Below, piece after piece: positions 8,805 to 18,401 of a stretch of DNA of 64,000 bases. The stretch's first letter is position 1; each line of letters starts with the position of its first letter. The notes under the pieces were generated by a model that saw only the letters and a program-made list of their open reading frames with translations, was not told where the DNA came from and made no database searches. The stretch covers positions 186,001 to 250,000 of the forward strand of contig JAQTYQ010000002.1 in the NCBI GenBank assembly GCA_028688225.1, written 5' to 3'. The translations under genes and the position numbers were made by a program. This DNA comes from Opitutaceae bacterium. Lineage in GTDB: Bacteria > Verrucomicrobiota > Verrucomicrobiia > Opitutales > Opitutaceae.

Positions 8805-10064
8805 ATGAAAATAAATCACGACGTCGCTCCCGGCAGGCTCGATTACTGCCAAATAACCGGTTCGAAAAACCTGTTTGAAGTCATCGATCTCGGGCATCAG
8901 GCGCCCTGTGATGCCCTGCTCACGGAGGCGGCGGTCAACCAACCGGAGGCGACGTACCCGCTGCGCCTGATGATTTGCCCCGAGTCGGGGTCGGCCCAGC
9001 TCGATTATGTGGTGGAGGGATCGGTCATTTATTATCCGGAATATCCGTATCGCAGCGGCATTTCGAAACCGTTGGAAATATACCAACGGGCGTTTGCCGA
9101 CGATATCATCAAGGCGTTTGGAATTCCGGCAGGATCGCTCTGCGTCGACGTGGGCTCCAACGACGGCACTCTTCTCACCGGATTCCGGCGCAATGGCATG
9201 AAGACACTGGGCGTCGAACCGACCAACATCGCCAAGATCGCGCGGGAGCAAAATCAGATCGAGACCATCCAGAGTTTCTTCACCGAGGCGGTGGCGCAGG
9301 ACATCGTGAAAGACCGCGGCTGCGCCAAGGTCATCACGATGACCAATGTATTTGCCCACATGGCCCCGTTGGGGGAGATCATGCGCGGTCTGAGTAAACT
9401 GCTCGACCCGAAGGGAATCTTTATCAGCGAGAGCCAGTACCTGCTCGATGTCCTGGAAGGCAATCAGTTCGAGGGCATTTACCATGAGCATATCCGGACC
9501 TACAGCCTGAAGGCCTTGGTGAAGCTCATGCCCTATTATGGGCTCGAGGTATTTGATGTCGGGCGCGCTTCCCGCTACGGCGGCAACATCCGCATCTATG
9601 TGGCTCGGAAGGGGGTGCAACCGGTCAATTCCCGGGTCGGGGAACTCCTGGCGCGGGAGGAGAAAGCCGGCCTGTTTTCACCGGCAGCATGGGCCAAGTG
9701 GCGGCAGCGGGTGGCGACCAATCGCAGCAAGTTCATGGAGCTTGCGTACCGGGCGCAAAAGGAGGGACTCCGATTCGTCGCCGACTCGTGCCCGGGGCGC
9801 GGCGCAGTGCTCGTGCAATATTACGGCATCGACAAGACTCTCATGCCCTATATCGCGCAGCTGCCTGGATCGGAAAAACTGGGGAAATACCTGCCGGGAA
9901 AACACATCCCGATCATCGACAACAAGGTCATCCTGGAGGAGCGTCCGGAATACATCGTCATCCTGGCCTGGCATTACAGCGATTACATCATCGAGCAATG
10001 GCGGGCCAAGGGCCTCAAATCAAAATTCGTGCTGCCGCTGCCGGAATTCAAGATTGTCGGCTGA
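8805..10064 (+). CDS. Nucleotide-sugar C-methyltransferase
   Basis: A 419-residue protein with the three-part layout of sugar C-methyltransferases such as TylC3. It has an N-terminal zinc-binding segment (CQITGS…CPES), a SAM-binding Rossmann domain (VDVGSNDGTLLTGF…GVEPT, about residues 103-125), and a C-terminal domain carrying YHEHIRTYSLKAL. The family adds a methyl group from SAM to C3 of an NDP-4-keto-6-deoxyhexose. The methyl carrier site and the YHEH motif, which contains a catalytic histidine in relatives, are present. It lies between the acetyltransferase and an aminotransferase, so a branched amino sugar is likely. Confidence 0.85.
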   Translation: MKINHDVAPGRLDYCQITGSKNLFEVIDLGHQAPCDALLTEAAVNQPEATYPLRLMICPESGSAQLDYVVEGSVIYYPEYPYRSGISKPLEIYQRAFADDIIKAFGIPAGSLCVDVGSNDGTLLTGFRRNGMKTLGVEPTNIAKIAREQNQIETIQSFFTEAVAQDIVKDRGCAKVITMTNVFAHMAPLGEIMRGLSKLLDPKGIFISESQYLLDVLEGNQFEGIYHEHIRTYSLKALVKLMPYYGLEVFDVGRASRYGGNIRIYVARKGVQPVNSRVGELLAREEKAGLFSPAAWAKWRQRVATNRSKFMELAYRAQKEGLRFVADSCPGRGAVLVQYYGIDKTLMPYIAQLPGSEKLGKYLPGKHIPIIDNKVILEERPEYIVILAWHYSDYIIEQWRAKGLKSKFVLPLPEFKIVG

Positions 10065-10103
10065 ACCACGCGGTCGTTCCGAACCATCCAACCAATCCGC
10101 CGC

Positions 10104-11204
10104 ATGGTCCCTTTTTTGAACATCAGGAGCATCAACGCCCCCTATCGGAATGAAATCATGGCCGCGATCGCCAGTGTGGTTGACTCGGAGCAATACATCC
10201 TCGGGGGGAAAGTCGCCGAATTCGAGCGGGAGTTTGCCGGCTATTGCGGAACCACGAATGCGATCGGGACGGGGAACGGTCTTGACGCCCTGACGTTGAT
10301 CTGGCGCGCGTACAAGGAGATGGGGGTGATGCGCGAGGGGGACGAGATCCTCGTTCCGGCCAACACCTACATCGCCAGCATCCTTTCGATCACGGAGAAC
10401 AGATTGACGCCGGTCTTGGTGGAACCGGACATAAAGACGTACAATCTCGATGTCGGCCAGTTGGGAAAGCACCTGACCAAACGGACCAAAGGGATGCTGA
10501 CCGTTCATCTCTACGGCCGGGTCGCCTACTCCGAAGAAATGCAGCAGTTGGCCGATGCACACGGCCTGAAAATCGTCGAGGATTGCGCCCAGGCGCAGGG
10601 AGCGATGTACCGGGGGGCCCGCACCGGCAGCCTGGGCGAGGCGAGCGGCTTCAGCTTTTATCCAACAAAGAACCTGGGTGCCATCGGCGACGCCGGGGCG
10701 GTCACCACCCGCGAGGACCGGCTTGCGGGCATTGTGCGGGCATTAAGAAACTACGGCAGCCACAAGAAGTATCATAATCTATACACGGGCGTGAACAGCC
10801 GTCTGGACGAGCTGCAGGCGGCAATCCTGTCCGTCAAGCTCCGCGCGCTTGATCGTGATAATGACCGGCGGAGGGAGATTGCACGAATGTATCTCAGCCG
10901 GATCAGCAACCCATGTTTGCAGCTGCCGGAACCGGGGCCGGAGGAATCGAATGTGTGGCATCTTTTTGTGGTCCGGACCGATCAACGGGCGGAGTTTCAA
11001 CAGCATCTGACCGACAGGGGAATCGGTACGATCATCAACTATCCGATTCCACCCCACCGGCAACCAGCGTTCGGTGAGTGGGCGGCGCGATCGTATCCCA
11101 TTACGGAGAAGATCCACGACACGGTGATCAGTCTGCCCCTGAACACCGCGATGACCGATGATGACGTGGCCGAGGTGATCGACGCATGCAATGCCTTTGG
11201 CTGA
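10104..11204 (+). CDS. DegT/DnrJ/EryC1/StrS aminotransferase (FdtB-like)
   Basis: A 366-residue PLP-dependent sugar aminotransferase of normal length. It has [11 protein letters not shown] near residue 55, the PLP-phosphate and aspartate region [11 protein letters not shown], and the Schiff-base lysine in [16 protein letters not shown] (about residue 190). The family moves an amino group from glutamate to a keto sugar, and this one is closest by eye to FdtB/QdtB-type 3-keto-sugar transaminases. It follows the C-methyltransferase after 39 bases and, with the acetyltransferase at 8050, would form an N-acetylated amino sugar. Confidence 0.88.
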   Translation: MVPFLNIRSINAPYRNEIMAAIASVVDSEQYILGGKVAEFEREFAGYCGTTNAIGTGNGLDALTLIWRAYKEMGVMREGDEILVPANTYIASILSITENRLTPVLVEPDIKTYNLDVGQLGKHLTKRTKGMLTVHLYGRVAYSEEMQQLADAHGLKIVEDCAQAQGAMYRGARTGSLGEASGFSFYPTKNLGAIGDAGAVTTREDRLAGIVRALRNYGSHKKYHNLYTGVNSRLDELQAAILSVKLRALDRDNDRRREIARMYLSRISNPCLQLPEPGPEESNVWHLFVVRTDQRAEFQQHLTDRGIGTIINYPIPPHRQPAFGEWAARSYPITEKIHDTVISLPLNTAMTDDDVAEVIDACNAFG

Positions 11205-11412
11205 ACGACTGGTATGCCGGTCCGAAGGGCCCCGTTAGGAAGGAGGGCCTTCGCCATCCGTGCCTCCGCCTTTCTCCGGCGCGCAGGATGACCGGCCCGC
11301 AGAGCATGCAATCAACACCTCAACCCGGCATTATGTCCTCCACGCCGAACCACCCTTTCGTGCATCGCGGCGGGTGGCGGAGCCCCCTGGCCAGAGACAG
11401 CATGTCCTGCCC

Positions 11413-12918
11413 ATGACCGACAGCGCATCCAGCATTAAAGCTGAAAAGCCCTTGGGCGAGAAGATCCGGGAGGCCGGCAGTCACACCCTGATCTACGGGT
11501 TTGGGGCGGCGGTCCAGACGATGTTGGGGTTTGTCCTGATCCCGCTCTACACGCGGTATTACACCCCCGAGATCTACGGCGTGCTGTCGCTGGTCGTCTT
11601 GTGCGGGACCCTGGCGGGCGTGGTGTTTTACCTCGGTGCCTCCTCGGCGCTTTCCCGGTCCTATTATGATTACACGGACGAGGCGGAACGGAAAAAGGTC
11701 AGCACCACCTCCCTCCTGCTGATCCTGCTGGGCGCGGTCACGCAGGTGTTGCTGGGGTTCCTGCTCCGGGACCGGCTGTCCCTGCAGCTGTTCGGGAGTA
11801 CCAAGTATGCGCTCCATATCAGCCTCGCGCTGGTATCCTCGGCGCTCTCCTTCACGAACAACCTTTTCTACCTGATCCTGCGGTTCGAACGGAAGTCAAA
11901 GCAGGTCATCCTCATCAACATCCTGGCCTTGGTCAGCGGCGCCTCCCTCATCGTCTGGATGCTGACCGGATTGAAGATGGGGGTGATGGCGCCGATCCTG
12001 GGTGAAGCGATCAACCAGCTCCTGATCTTCGGGATCCTGTTCTATGTCACCCGCCGGTCCTTCACCTGGGGTTACTCCCGGCGCGAGATTGGCATCCAGC
12101 TCCATTACGGCATCCCGAACGTGCTGTCCGGTCTGCTGCTTTATCTGATGACCTCGACCGACCGCCTCATGATCAACAAATGGCTCTCGCTGGGCGAGGT
12201 GGGCATTTATGCGCTGGGGTGCAAGATCGGGATGGCCATCCAGCCCTTGTTCATCAATCCGTTCAGCCAGATCTGGGCCCCCATGCGGATGCAATATCGT
12301 CAGGACGGTGACTTTTGGGAGCTGTACAAGGTGATACTGACCTATTACTTTGCCATCGGGCTGTTTTTTACGGCGGCCGTGTCGCTCTTCGCGCGGGATA
12401 TCCTGGTCATGTTCTCGGGGCGGGCGGAATACCATGTGGCCTACCAGATTGTGCCGCCGATAATGGTGGCGTACCTGGTGTATGGCGCGATCAACATCGT
12501 GGATTTCGGCATCGCCCTGACCCGCAAGGTGATTTACCATGTCTATGCGTTTGGCGCGGCTTTGCTGGTGAACGCAGGGCTCAATTGGATCCTGCTGCCG
12601 AGATACGGCTACCGGGCCTCCGCCGTGGTGCTCCTGCTGACCTTTCTTATCCTCACGGCCATTGTGTTCCAGGTATCGCAGCGACTGTATCGGATCAAGT
12701 ATGAGGGCCGCCGGTTGCTGGCGCTCGCCGGTTCCAGCCTAGCCATCGTGGTCATCGGGCTGCAGCCGACGTTTCCCGTCGGGTGGTCTTCCGCGGCGTA
12801 CAAAGCCTGCCTGCTGGCCTGCCTGCTGGCCGGATGGTATTGGCTCTTGCTGACTTCCAAGGAAAAAAGCCAACTGACTTCCCTGGCGCGGCCTGTTCTG
12901 CTTGTCGTCATCCGCTGA
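11413..12918 (+). CDS. Wzx-like polysaccharide flippase
   Basis: An integral membrane protein of about 501 residues with 12 or more hydrophobic segments. The N-terminal part reads LIYGFGAAVQTMLGFVLIPLYTRYYTPEIYGVLSL, the usual start of MATE-like/MVF polysaccharide flippases. The inner-half motif TSTDRLMINKWLSLGEVGIYALG is also typical. It would move undecaprenyl-linked repeat units to the periplasm for Wzy polymerisation. ATG 11413 is chosen because an upstream in-frame start at 11260 adds about 50 polar, unconserved residues. It stands between the amino-sugar genes and the CMP-sugar cassette, on the same strand. Confidence 0.88.
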   Translation: MTDSASSIKAEKPLGEKIREAGSHTLIYGFGAAVQTMLGFVLIPLYTRYYTPEIYGVLSLVVLCGTLAGVVFYLGASSALSRSYYDYTDEAERKKVSTTSLLLILLGAVTQVLLGFLLRDRLSLQLFGSTKYALHISLALVSSALSFTNNLFYLILRFERKSKQVILINILALVSGASLIVWMLTGLKMGVMAPILGEAINQLLIFGILFYVTRRSFTWGYSRREIGIQLHYGIPNVLSGLLLYLMTSTDRLMINKWLSLGEVGIYALGCKIGMAIQPLFINPFSQIWAPMRMQYRQDGDFWELYKVILTYYFAIGLFFTAAVSLFARDILVMFSGRAEYHVAYQIVPPIMVAYLVYGAINIVDFGIALTRKVIYHVYAFGAALLVNAGLNWILLPRYGYRASAVVLLLTFLILTAIVFQVSQRLYRIKYEGRRLLALAGSSLAIVVIGLQPTFPVGWSSAAYKACLLACLLAGWYWLLLTSKEKSQLTSLARPVLLVVIR

Positions 12919-12934
12919 TTCCTGGCCCAAACTC

Positions 12935-13765
12935 ATGAAAACCACCCCCTCACTCAGGCAAAAGCTGCGGACCGGACAAATCACCTACGGGTCCTGGATC
13001 CAGTTGGCGCATCCGGCCATCGCGGAGATCATGGCGGCGGCGGGATTTGACTGGCTGACCGTGGACTTGGAGCACAGCACGATCGGGATTGACCAGGCCG
13101 AACAGCTGATCCGGACCATCGGTTTGTGCGGGGTGGCGCCGCTGGTGCGGCTGTCGGACAACGACCCGGTGCAGATCAAGCGCGTGATGGATGCCGGGGC
13201 CGAGGGGGTGATCGTGCCGATGGTGAAGAACCGGGCCGAAATCGCGGCCGCTGTCGCCGCGGTCCGTTATCCGCCCCAGGGTTCGCGCGGCGTGGGCCTG
13301 GCCCGCGCCCAGGGATACGGCACCCAGTTCGAAGAGTACCGGGCCTGGGTGGCCGACGACAGCGTGATCATCGCGCAGATCGAGCATATCGAGGCGGTGC
13401 ACAATCTGGATGAGATCCTTTCCACCCCGGGTGTCGCCGGCTTTATCGTGGGGCCCTACGATCTGTCCGGTTCGCTGGGCCTCCCCGGGGAGTTCACCCA
13501 TCCTGAAATGCTCAAGGCGCAGGCAGAAATCCGCCGGGTCGCGGCCCGGCATCCGGAGATCGCCGCGGGCTACCACATTGTGCAACCGCAACCCAAGCTC
13601 GTGGCCGAGAAGGTCGGGGAAGGCTACCGTTTCATCGCCTACAGCACCGACATGATCCTCCTCGGTGAAGCCTGCCGCGGCGGGATGAGTCAGATCCGTC
13701 CGGCGCCCGGATCACACCGTTCGCCGGCCCCCAAATCCAAGCAGCCCAGGGCCCGCCGCCAGTGA
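12935..13765 (+). CDS. HpcH/HpaI-family aldolase
   Basis: A class II pyruvate-type aldolase of about 276 residues. The expected residues can be seen: histidine in TVDLEHS (about 44), arginine in PLVRLSDN, the metal glutamate in IAQIEHIEAV (about 152) and the metal aspartate in VGPYDLSGSLG (about 178). Members join or split pyruvate and an aldehyde, giving 2-keto-3-deoxy acids. In this cassette it could build the carbon skeleton of a 3-deoxy-ulosonic acid that the KdsB-like enzyme downstream then activates; that role is inferred. The last 20 residues are basic and unconserved. It overlaps or abuts the next gene. Confidence 0.85.
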   Translation: MKTTPSLRQKLRTGQITYGSWIQLAHPAIAEIMAAAGFDWLTVDLEHSTIGIDQAEQLIRTIGLCGVAPLVRLSDNDPVQIKRVMDAGAEGVIVPMVKNRAEIAAAVAAVRYPPQGSRGVGLARAQGYGTQFEEYRAWVADDSVIIAQIEHIEAVHNLDEILSTPGVAGFIVGPYDLSGSLGLPGEFTHPEMLKAQAEIRRVAARHPEIAAGYHIVQPQPKLVAEKVGEGYRFIAYSTDMILLGEACRGGMSQIRPAPGSHRSPAPKSKQPRARRQ

Positions 13766-13767
13766 CC

Positions 13768-14757
13768 ATGAAAGAAAGCGACATCCGCAACCCGTGCATC
13801 CACGAGCGCTACCTCGAACTGGTGCGCGAGGACGCCGGCGCCTTTTTCGGCGACTCCAGCCGGCTGGAAGACACGCCCTGCCCGGCCTGCCGGGCGCGAA
13901 AATTCCGGGCGGAGTTCGTCAAGTTCGGCTTCACCTACGGCAGTTGCGAGGACTGCCGCACCCTGTACGTGAATCCACGCCCGAAAATCGGGCCCCTGAC
14001 GGATTTCTACGTGAAGTCCCCCTCCAGCCGTTTTTGGGTGGAGGAGTTCTTCAAGCCGGTGGCGGAGGCGCGCCGGGAGAAGATGTTCCGGCCCCGCGCT
14101 CAGCACGTGGCCGGTTTGTTGCCTGACTTGGCCCGTGAAACCATCGGGGACATCGGGGCCGGGTATGGCCTGTTTCTGGAGGAATTGCGGCGGCTTTGGC
14201 CCGAGGGGAATTTCATGGCCATCGAACCGTCGCCCGAGATGGCGGCGATTTGCCGCGCCAAGAAACTCGGGGTGGCCGAGGTGATGATCGAGGATCTCGA
14301 GGGCGCGGACGGGAGTTTCGCCCTGCTGACGGCGTTCGAGCTGCTCGAGCACCTGCACACGCCCGAGACGATGGTGCGGAAGGCGTTTCAGCTGCTCAAG
14401 CCCGGCGGCTATTTTCTCGCGACCACGCTCAGCGGCGAAGGCTTCGACATCCAGGTGCTGTGGGAAAAATCCCGCAGCGTCTTCCCGCCGCACCACCTGA
14501 ATTTCCTGAATCCCGATTCCCTGGCGGGCCTCTGCCGCCGCGCCGGCTTCGACGTGCAGGCGGCGGAAACGCCGGGTGTGCTCGATTGGCAGATCGTCGA
14601 GGGGACCCTGCAGCGGAACGAGGCGGAAGTGGGGCGATTTTGGGCTACATTGAGCCGGAACGGTTCGGCGGAGGCCAAGCAGGACCTGCAGGCCTGGATC
14701 ACCAAGCACCGGTTCAGCTCCCATATGCGCGTGTTGGCGCAGAAACCTTCGTCATGA
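13768..14757 (+). CDS. SAM-dependent methyltransferase with zinc-finger N-terminus
   Basis: A class I methyltransferase of about 329 residues. An N-terminal four-cysteine segment (CPACRARKF…YGSCEDCRTLYVNPRP) is followed by the SAM site IGDIGAGYGLFLEEL (about residue 125) and the motif LTAFELLEHLHTPE. The PPHHLNF segment is typical of Methyltransf_23 proteins from glycan loci. The probable target is a hydroxyl or carboxyl on a sugar or sugar-like intermediate of the cassette. ATG 13768 is preferred to the GTG at 13762, which overlaps the aldolase stop. Its own stop overlaps the next start (ATGA), so translation is coupled. Confidence 0.8.
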   Translation: MKESDIRNPCIHERYLELVREDAGAFFGDSSRLEDTPCPACRARKFRAEFVKFGFTYGSCEDCRTLYVNPRPKIGPLTDFYVKSPSSRFWVEEFFKPVAEARREKMFRPRAQHVAGLLPDLARETIGDIGAGYGLFLEELRRLWPEGNFMAIEPSPEMAAICRAKKLGVAEVMIEDLEGADGSFALLTAFELLEHLHTPETMVRKAFQLLKPGGYFLATTLSGEGFDIQVLWEKSRSVFPPHHLNFLNPDSLAGLCRRAGFDVQAAETPGVLDWQIVEGTLQRNEAEVGRFWATLSRNGSAEAKQDLQAWITKHRFSSHMRVLAQKPSS

Positions 14758-15521
14758 AAAAACCAACCATCCTGGTCGTCGTGCCGGCGCGCATGGCCTC
14801 GACGCGATTTCCCGGGAAGCCGCTCGCGGTGCTCGCAGGCCTGCCGATGGTCGAGCACGTGCGCCGGCGCGCGAAACTCTGTGCGCTGGTGGACGATGTC
14901 GTGGTGGCCACCTGTGACCGCGAGATCCTCGAGGCGACCCGGGCCCATGGCGGCCGGGCGGTGATGACCGCCAGCACGCATGTGCGCTGCACGGACCGCG
15001 TGGCGGAGGCGGCGGCGCACGAGACCGCCGACATCATTGTCAACGTGCAGGGCGATGAACCGCTGCTCAGCCCGGAGATGCTGGATGCGGTGATCAGGCC
15101 GATGCTCGAAGACCCCAAGCTCCCCTGCGCCAACCTGATCTCGCCCATCCCGGAGGAGGAGGGGGAAAATCCGAACCTGGTGAAGGTGACCTTCGACCGG
15201 CAGTGGCAGGCGTTGTATTTCTCCCGCGAAGCCATTCCGTCGCGGAAAAAGGCCGGCCGGCTCGCGCTGCAGCGCTACAAGCAGCTCGGCATCATCGCCT
15301 TTCGCCGCGACTTCCTGACCACCTACACCCGGCTGGCACCGACCCCGCTGGAGGAACTCGAGTCGGTCGACATGCTCCGTCTCCTCGAGCACGGCTATAA
15401 GATCAAGTTCGTGCCCGTGGCCAGCAATAGCATCGGCGTGGACACGCCGCAGGATCTCGTGAAGGCCGCGGAGTTGATGCGCGCCGATCCGTGGCTGCAG
15501 CACTACCAGAAAATGCCATGA
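14754..15521 (+). CDS. KdsB-like 3-deoxy-ulosonate cytidylyltransferase
   Basis: A 255-residue protein of normal KdsB length. It begins VVVPARMASTRFPGKPL, the nucleotide-binding signature, and has VATCDREI, IVNVQGDEPLLSPEML and the SREAIPSRK segment of CMP-Kdo synthetases. The family joins CTP and a 3-deoxy-2-ulosonic acid to give the CMP-sugar. Because it lies in an atypical cassette and not with kdsA or kdsD, it may activate a Kdo-like acid other than Kdo itself. It overlaps both neighbours by four bases (ATGA at 14754 and 15518). Confidence 0.88.
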   Translation: MKKPTILVVVPARMASTRFPGKPLAVLAGLPMVEHVRRRAKLCALVDDVVVATCDREILEATRAHGGRAVMTASTHVRCTDRVAEAAAHETADIIVNVQGDEPLLSPEMLDAVIRPMLEDPKLPCANLISPIPEEEGENPNLVKVTFDRQWQALYFSREAIPSRKKAGRLALQRYKQLGIIAFRRDFLTTYTRLAPTPLEELESVDMLRLLEHGYKIKFVPVASNSIGVDTPQDLVKAAELMRADPWLQHYQKMP

Positions 15522-16597
15522 GCACCTCTTCTGAGCCGGGCGGGCTTCGGGTGGGGATCGCGGGCTACGGCGTGGTCGGACAGCGGCGGCGGCAGTTCAT
15601 CGATCTCCATCCGGGGTTGCGCACCGTCGCAGTGTGCGATGCGAAGATCGCCGCGAGCGGCGCCTTCGAGGACGGGGTACATTACCATCCGGACTACCGG
15701 CGGTTGCTGGCGGAGGAACTGGACGTCCTGTTCGTCTGCGTGCCAAACTACCTCGCTGCGGACATCACCATCGCCGGACTCGAGCGCGGGTTGCATGTCT
15801 TCTGTGAAAAGCCGCCGGGCCGGGATCTCGCGGACCTTGCCCGGGTGATCGAGTGCGAGCGACAGCATCCGGGCCGGAAGCTCAAGTACGGCTTCAATCA
15901 CCACCACCATGACTCGGTCCGCGAGGCGCGTCGGATCGTGGCGAGCGGGGAACTGGGGCGGGTGCTCAACCTCCGCGGCCTTTACGGGAAATCCAAGATC
16001 ATCAGCTTTGAGTCCGACTGGCGAACGCGGCGGAGCGAGGCGGGCGGCGGCATCCTGCTCGACCAAGGCATCCACATGGTGGACCTGATGCGGATGTTCG
16101 CCGGGGAGTTCACCGAAGTTCATAGCTTCGTCTCGAACAGTTTCTGGAACCACGATGTCGAGGACAATGCCTACGCCCTGATGCGCACCAAAGATGGAAT
16201 CGTCGCCATGTTACACTCGTCGGCGACGCAGTGGCGCCATCATTTCCGGCTGGAGATCACGCTTGCCCGCGGACAGTTGATCCTGGCCGGCATCCTGTCG
16301 GGCTCGAAGAGCTATGGATCGGAAACGCTTACGATCGCCTACGCCAGCGAACATGATGGCGGCGACCCCCGCGAGGTGACGACGCGCTACAACCAGGACA
16401 ATTCCTGGCGCGACGAAATCGCAGAGTTTGCCGACGCCATCACCAACGACAAGCCGGTGGTCGCGGGCTCTTCCGCCGAGGCTTTGCGCACATTGGCGCT
16501 CGTTTACCGAATCTATGCCGCCGATCCCGAGTGGAAGGCGCGATTCAAAATCAACGACCAGGTCCCGATCTCCCTGACAGGACTGCTCGGGGACTGA
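15518..16597 (+). CDS. Gfo/Idh/MocA-family oxidoreductase
   Basis: A 359-residue NAD(P)-dependent oxidoreductase. The Rossmann motif GIAGYGVVGQRRR starts at about residue 12. The conserved CEKPPGRDLADL holds the catalytic-region lysine, and GGGILLDQGIHMVDLMRMFAG is the family's second-domain signature. Members oxidise or reduce a ring or chain carbon of sugars and cyclitols. It shares ATGA with the KdsB-like gene upstream. A cyclitol or ulosonic-acid oxidation is likely, but the substrate is unknown. Confidence 0.88.
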   Translation: MSTSSEPGGLRVGIAGYGVVGQRRRQFIDLHPGLRTVAVCDAKIAASGAFEDGVHYHPDYRRLLAEELDVLFVCVPNYLAADITIAGLERGLHVFCEKPPGRDLADLARVIECERQHPGRKLKYGFNHHHHDSVREARRIVASGELGRVLNLRGLYGKSKIISFESDWRTRRSEAGGGILLDQGIHMVDLMRMFAGEFTEVHSFVSNSFWNHDVEDNAYALMRTKDGIVAMLHSSATQWRHHFRLEITLARGQLILAGILSGSKSYGSETLTIAYASEHDGGDPREVTTRYNQDNSWRDEIAEFADAITNDKPVVAGSSAEALRTLALVYRIYAADPEWKARFKINDQVPISLTGLLGD

Positions 16598-16608
16598 CTG
16601 TTTTCATC

Positions 16609-17328
16609 ATGGGAAAACCGCTTGCTGATAAAACAGCCCTCGTGACCGGCGGTACCCGGGGAATTGGCCGGGCAATCGCCCAACGGCTGGAGGCGGACGG
16701 CGCACGCGTCTGGATTACAGGCGTGGTGCCCAGGGTATCTGGTTTTGGGTCGATGACCTACCGGGCGGTCGATCTGTCCGACCGGCAATCGACCGACGTT
16801 TTTGCGACCGAGGTGGAGGGGCTCGGATTCGACATCCTGATCAACAACGCCGGCATCAACACCAACAATCCGTTCAGCGCAATCAAGCCCGGCGATTACG
16901 ACAGCATCCAGGAGGTCAATGTGCGGTCGGCGTTCCGGCTCTGCCAGGCCGTGTTGCCGGCAATGCGACGCAAACGCTGGGGCCGGATTGTCAACATCGC
17001 CTCGATCTTCAGTGTGGTCAGCATGGAGCATCGGGCGACCTATTCGGCCAGCAAGTTTGCGCTCGACGGGCTGACCGCGGGACTGGCGGCCGAGGTGGCG
17101 TCCCAGGGGATTCTCGCCAACTGCGTATCCCCGGGGTTCATCGATACCGACCTGACGCGGAAGAACCTGGGCGAGGAGGGGATCCGTCAGCTGGTGTCCC
17201 GGGTCCCCATCGGGCGGCTGGGGCAACCGGAGGAAATTGCGGCCCTGGTGGCGTGGCTGGCCGGACCCGAGAACACCTTCATCAGCGGCCAGAACATCGT
17301 GATCGACGGAGGATTCACCCGTGTCTGA
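16609..17328 (+). CDS. SDR-family oxidoreductase (FabG-like)
   Basis: A short-chain dehydrogenase of about 239 residues. It has the cofactor motif TGGTRGIGRAIA (about residue 14), the NNAG motif, and the catalytic YSASK (about residue 143). The start at ATG 16609 gives the normal length; the earlier in-frame methionine is inside the previous gene. It would carry out a keto/hydroxyl step on an intermediate of the cassette. Its 3' end overlaps the start of the cyclase gene by eight bases (17321-17328), so the two are probably made together. Confidence 0.87.
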   Translation: MGKPLADKTALVTGGTRGIGRAIAQRLEADGARVWITGVVPRVSGFGSMTYRAVDLSDRQSTDVFATEVEGLGFDILINNAGINTNNPFSAIKPGDYDSIQEVNVRSAFRLCQAVLPAMRRKRWGRIVNIASIFSVVSMEHRATYSASKFALDGLTAGLAAEVASQGILANCVSPGFIDTDLTRKNLGEEGIRQLVSRVPIGRLGQPEEIAALVAWLAGPENTFISGQNIVIDGGFTRV

Positions 17329-18388
17329 ACGTCTTGTCATCCAATCCCACAAGGGTCCGTATGCGATCGAATTTACCGACGAAATCTTTGCGGGAGCCGC
17401 GGCGGACGAGCCGCAGCGGCATTACATCGTCGACGCCCGGGTGGCGGAACTCTACCGTCCGCAGCTCGCGCCGGTGCTGGCTTCCAAGTCGGTGCTCATC
17501 GTCGAGGCGAAGGAAGCGAACAAGTCGCTGGAACGCGCGCCCGACTACGTGGCGCACCTGATGGGCCGGGGGATCAAGCGGGGGCACGTCCTGGTCGCGA
17601 TCGGCGGAGGCATCATCCAGGACATCACCTGCTTCCTGGCCGCGGTGCTGTTGCGCGGGGTGGAGTGGCATTTTTATCCCACGACGCTGCTCGCCCAGGC
17701 CGATTCCTGCATCGGCTCAAAAAGCTCCATCAATGTCGGCCAGTACAAGAACGTGGTCGGGACCTACACCCCGCCGGCGCGCATCGGGCTCAGCACGGCG
17801 GTGCTGCAGACCCTGCCGGAGGCGGAGATCCGGTCCGGCATCGGCGAGATGCTCAAAGTACACATGATAGCCGGGCCGAATGAGTTTGACCGGATCGCGG
17901 CGGACTACGGCGCCATCCTGGCGGACCCGGCCATGATGCGGACCTACATCCTGCGCTCCCTGGAGATCAAGAAGGGCATCATCGAGCGGGACGAGTTCGA
18001 CCGCGGCATCCGGAACGTGATGAACCTCGGGCACAGTTTCGGCCACGCCATCGAGTCGGCGACGGACTTCGGCGTTCCGCACGGCATCGCCGTCACCATC
18101 GGGATCGACATGGCGAATTTCACGGCCGTCCGCCTGGGGCGGATGGCGCAGCGTCATTTCGACCGCATGCACCCGACCTTGCGTCTCAACTACCGGGGAT
18201 TCGAGCGGACGGAGATTCCCGCCGGCAGGTTCTTCGCAGCCATTGCCAAGGACAAGAAGAACACCGACGCCAAGCTCGGCCTCATCCTGCCCGACGCGGA
18301 GGCCGTCCCGCGCCGGGTCGAGTGTGCCAACGACGAGAAATTCCAGGCGGATTGCTGCGAGTATATTGCACGGATCCGCACCACGTAA
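17321..18388 (+). CDS. AroB-like sugar-phosphate cyclase (3-dehydroquinate synthase superfamily)
   Basis: A 355-residue protein of AroB length, starting at GTG 17321. Visible motifs are the NAD site IGGGIIQDITCF (about 91), PTTLLAQADSCIGSKSSIN (about 122), KNVVGTY, the metal-binding glutamate in SGIGEMLKVHMI, and the histidines of NLGHSFGHAIE and VPHGIAVTIG. Metal and substrate residues look complete, but the usual SSVGGKTG/A loop reads SCIGSKSS. Relatives in the superfamily cyclise DAHP or sedoheptulose 7-phosphate. Its place among sugar-nucleotide genes rather than shikimate genes argues for a specialised cyclase making a carbocyclic sugar. Which product it makes cannot be read from sequence. 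Confidence 0.82.
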   Translation: MSERLVIQSHKGPYAIEFTDEIFAGAAADEPQRHYIVDARVAELYRPQLAPVLASKSVLIVEAKEANKSLERAPDYVAHLMGRGIKRGHVLVAIGGGIIQDITCFLAAVLLRGVEWHFYPTTLLAQADSCIGSKSSINVGQYKNVVGTYTPPARIGLSTAVLQTLPEAEIRSGIGEMLKVHMIAGPNEFDRIAADYGAILADPAMMRTYILRSLEIKKGIIERDEFDRGIRNVMNLGHSFGHAIESATDFGVPHGIAVTIGIDMANFTAVRLGRMAQRHFDRMHPTLRLNYRGFERTEIPAGRFFAAIAKDKKNTDAKLGLILPDAEAVPRRVECANDEKFQADCCEYIARIRTT

Positions 18389-18401
18389 CTTGTATAATCC
18401 C

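Noticed and set aside
18366-18398. Promoter-like TATAAT just before the ATG at 18402
   Set aside because: The box is only three bases from the start codon, the best -35 candidate is 21 bases away, and the gene is packed inside a co-directional cassette.
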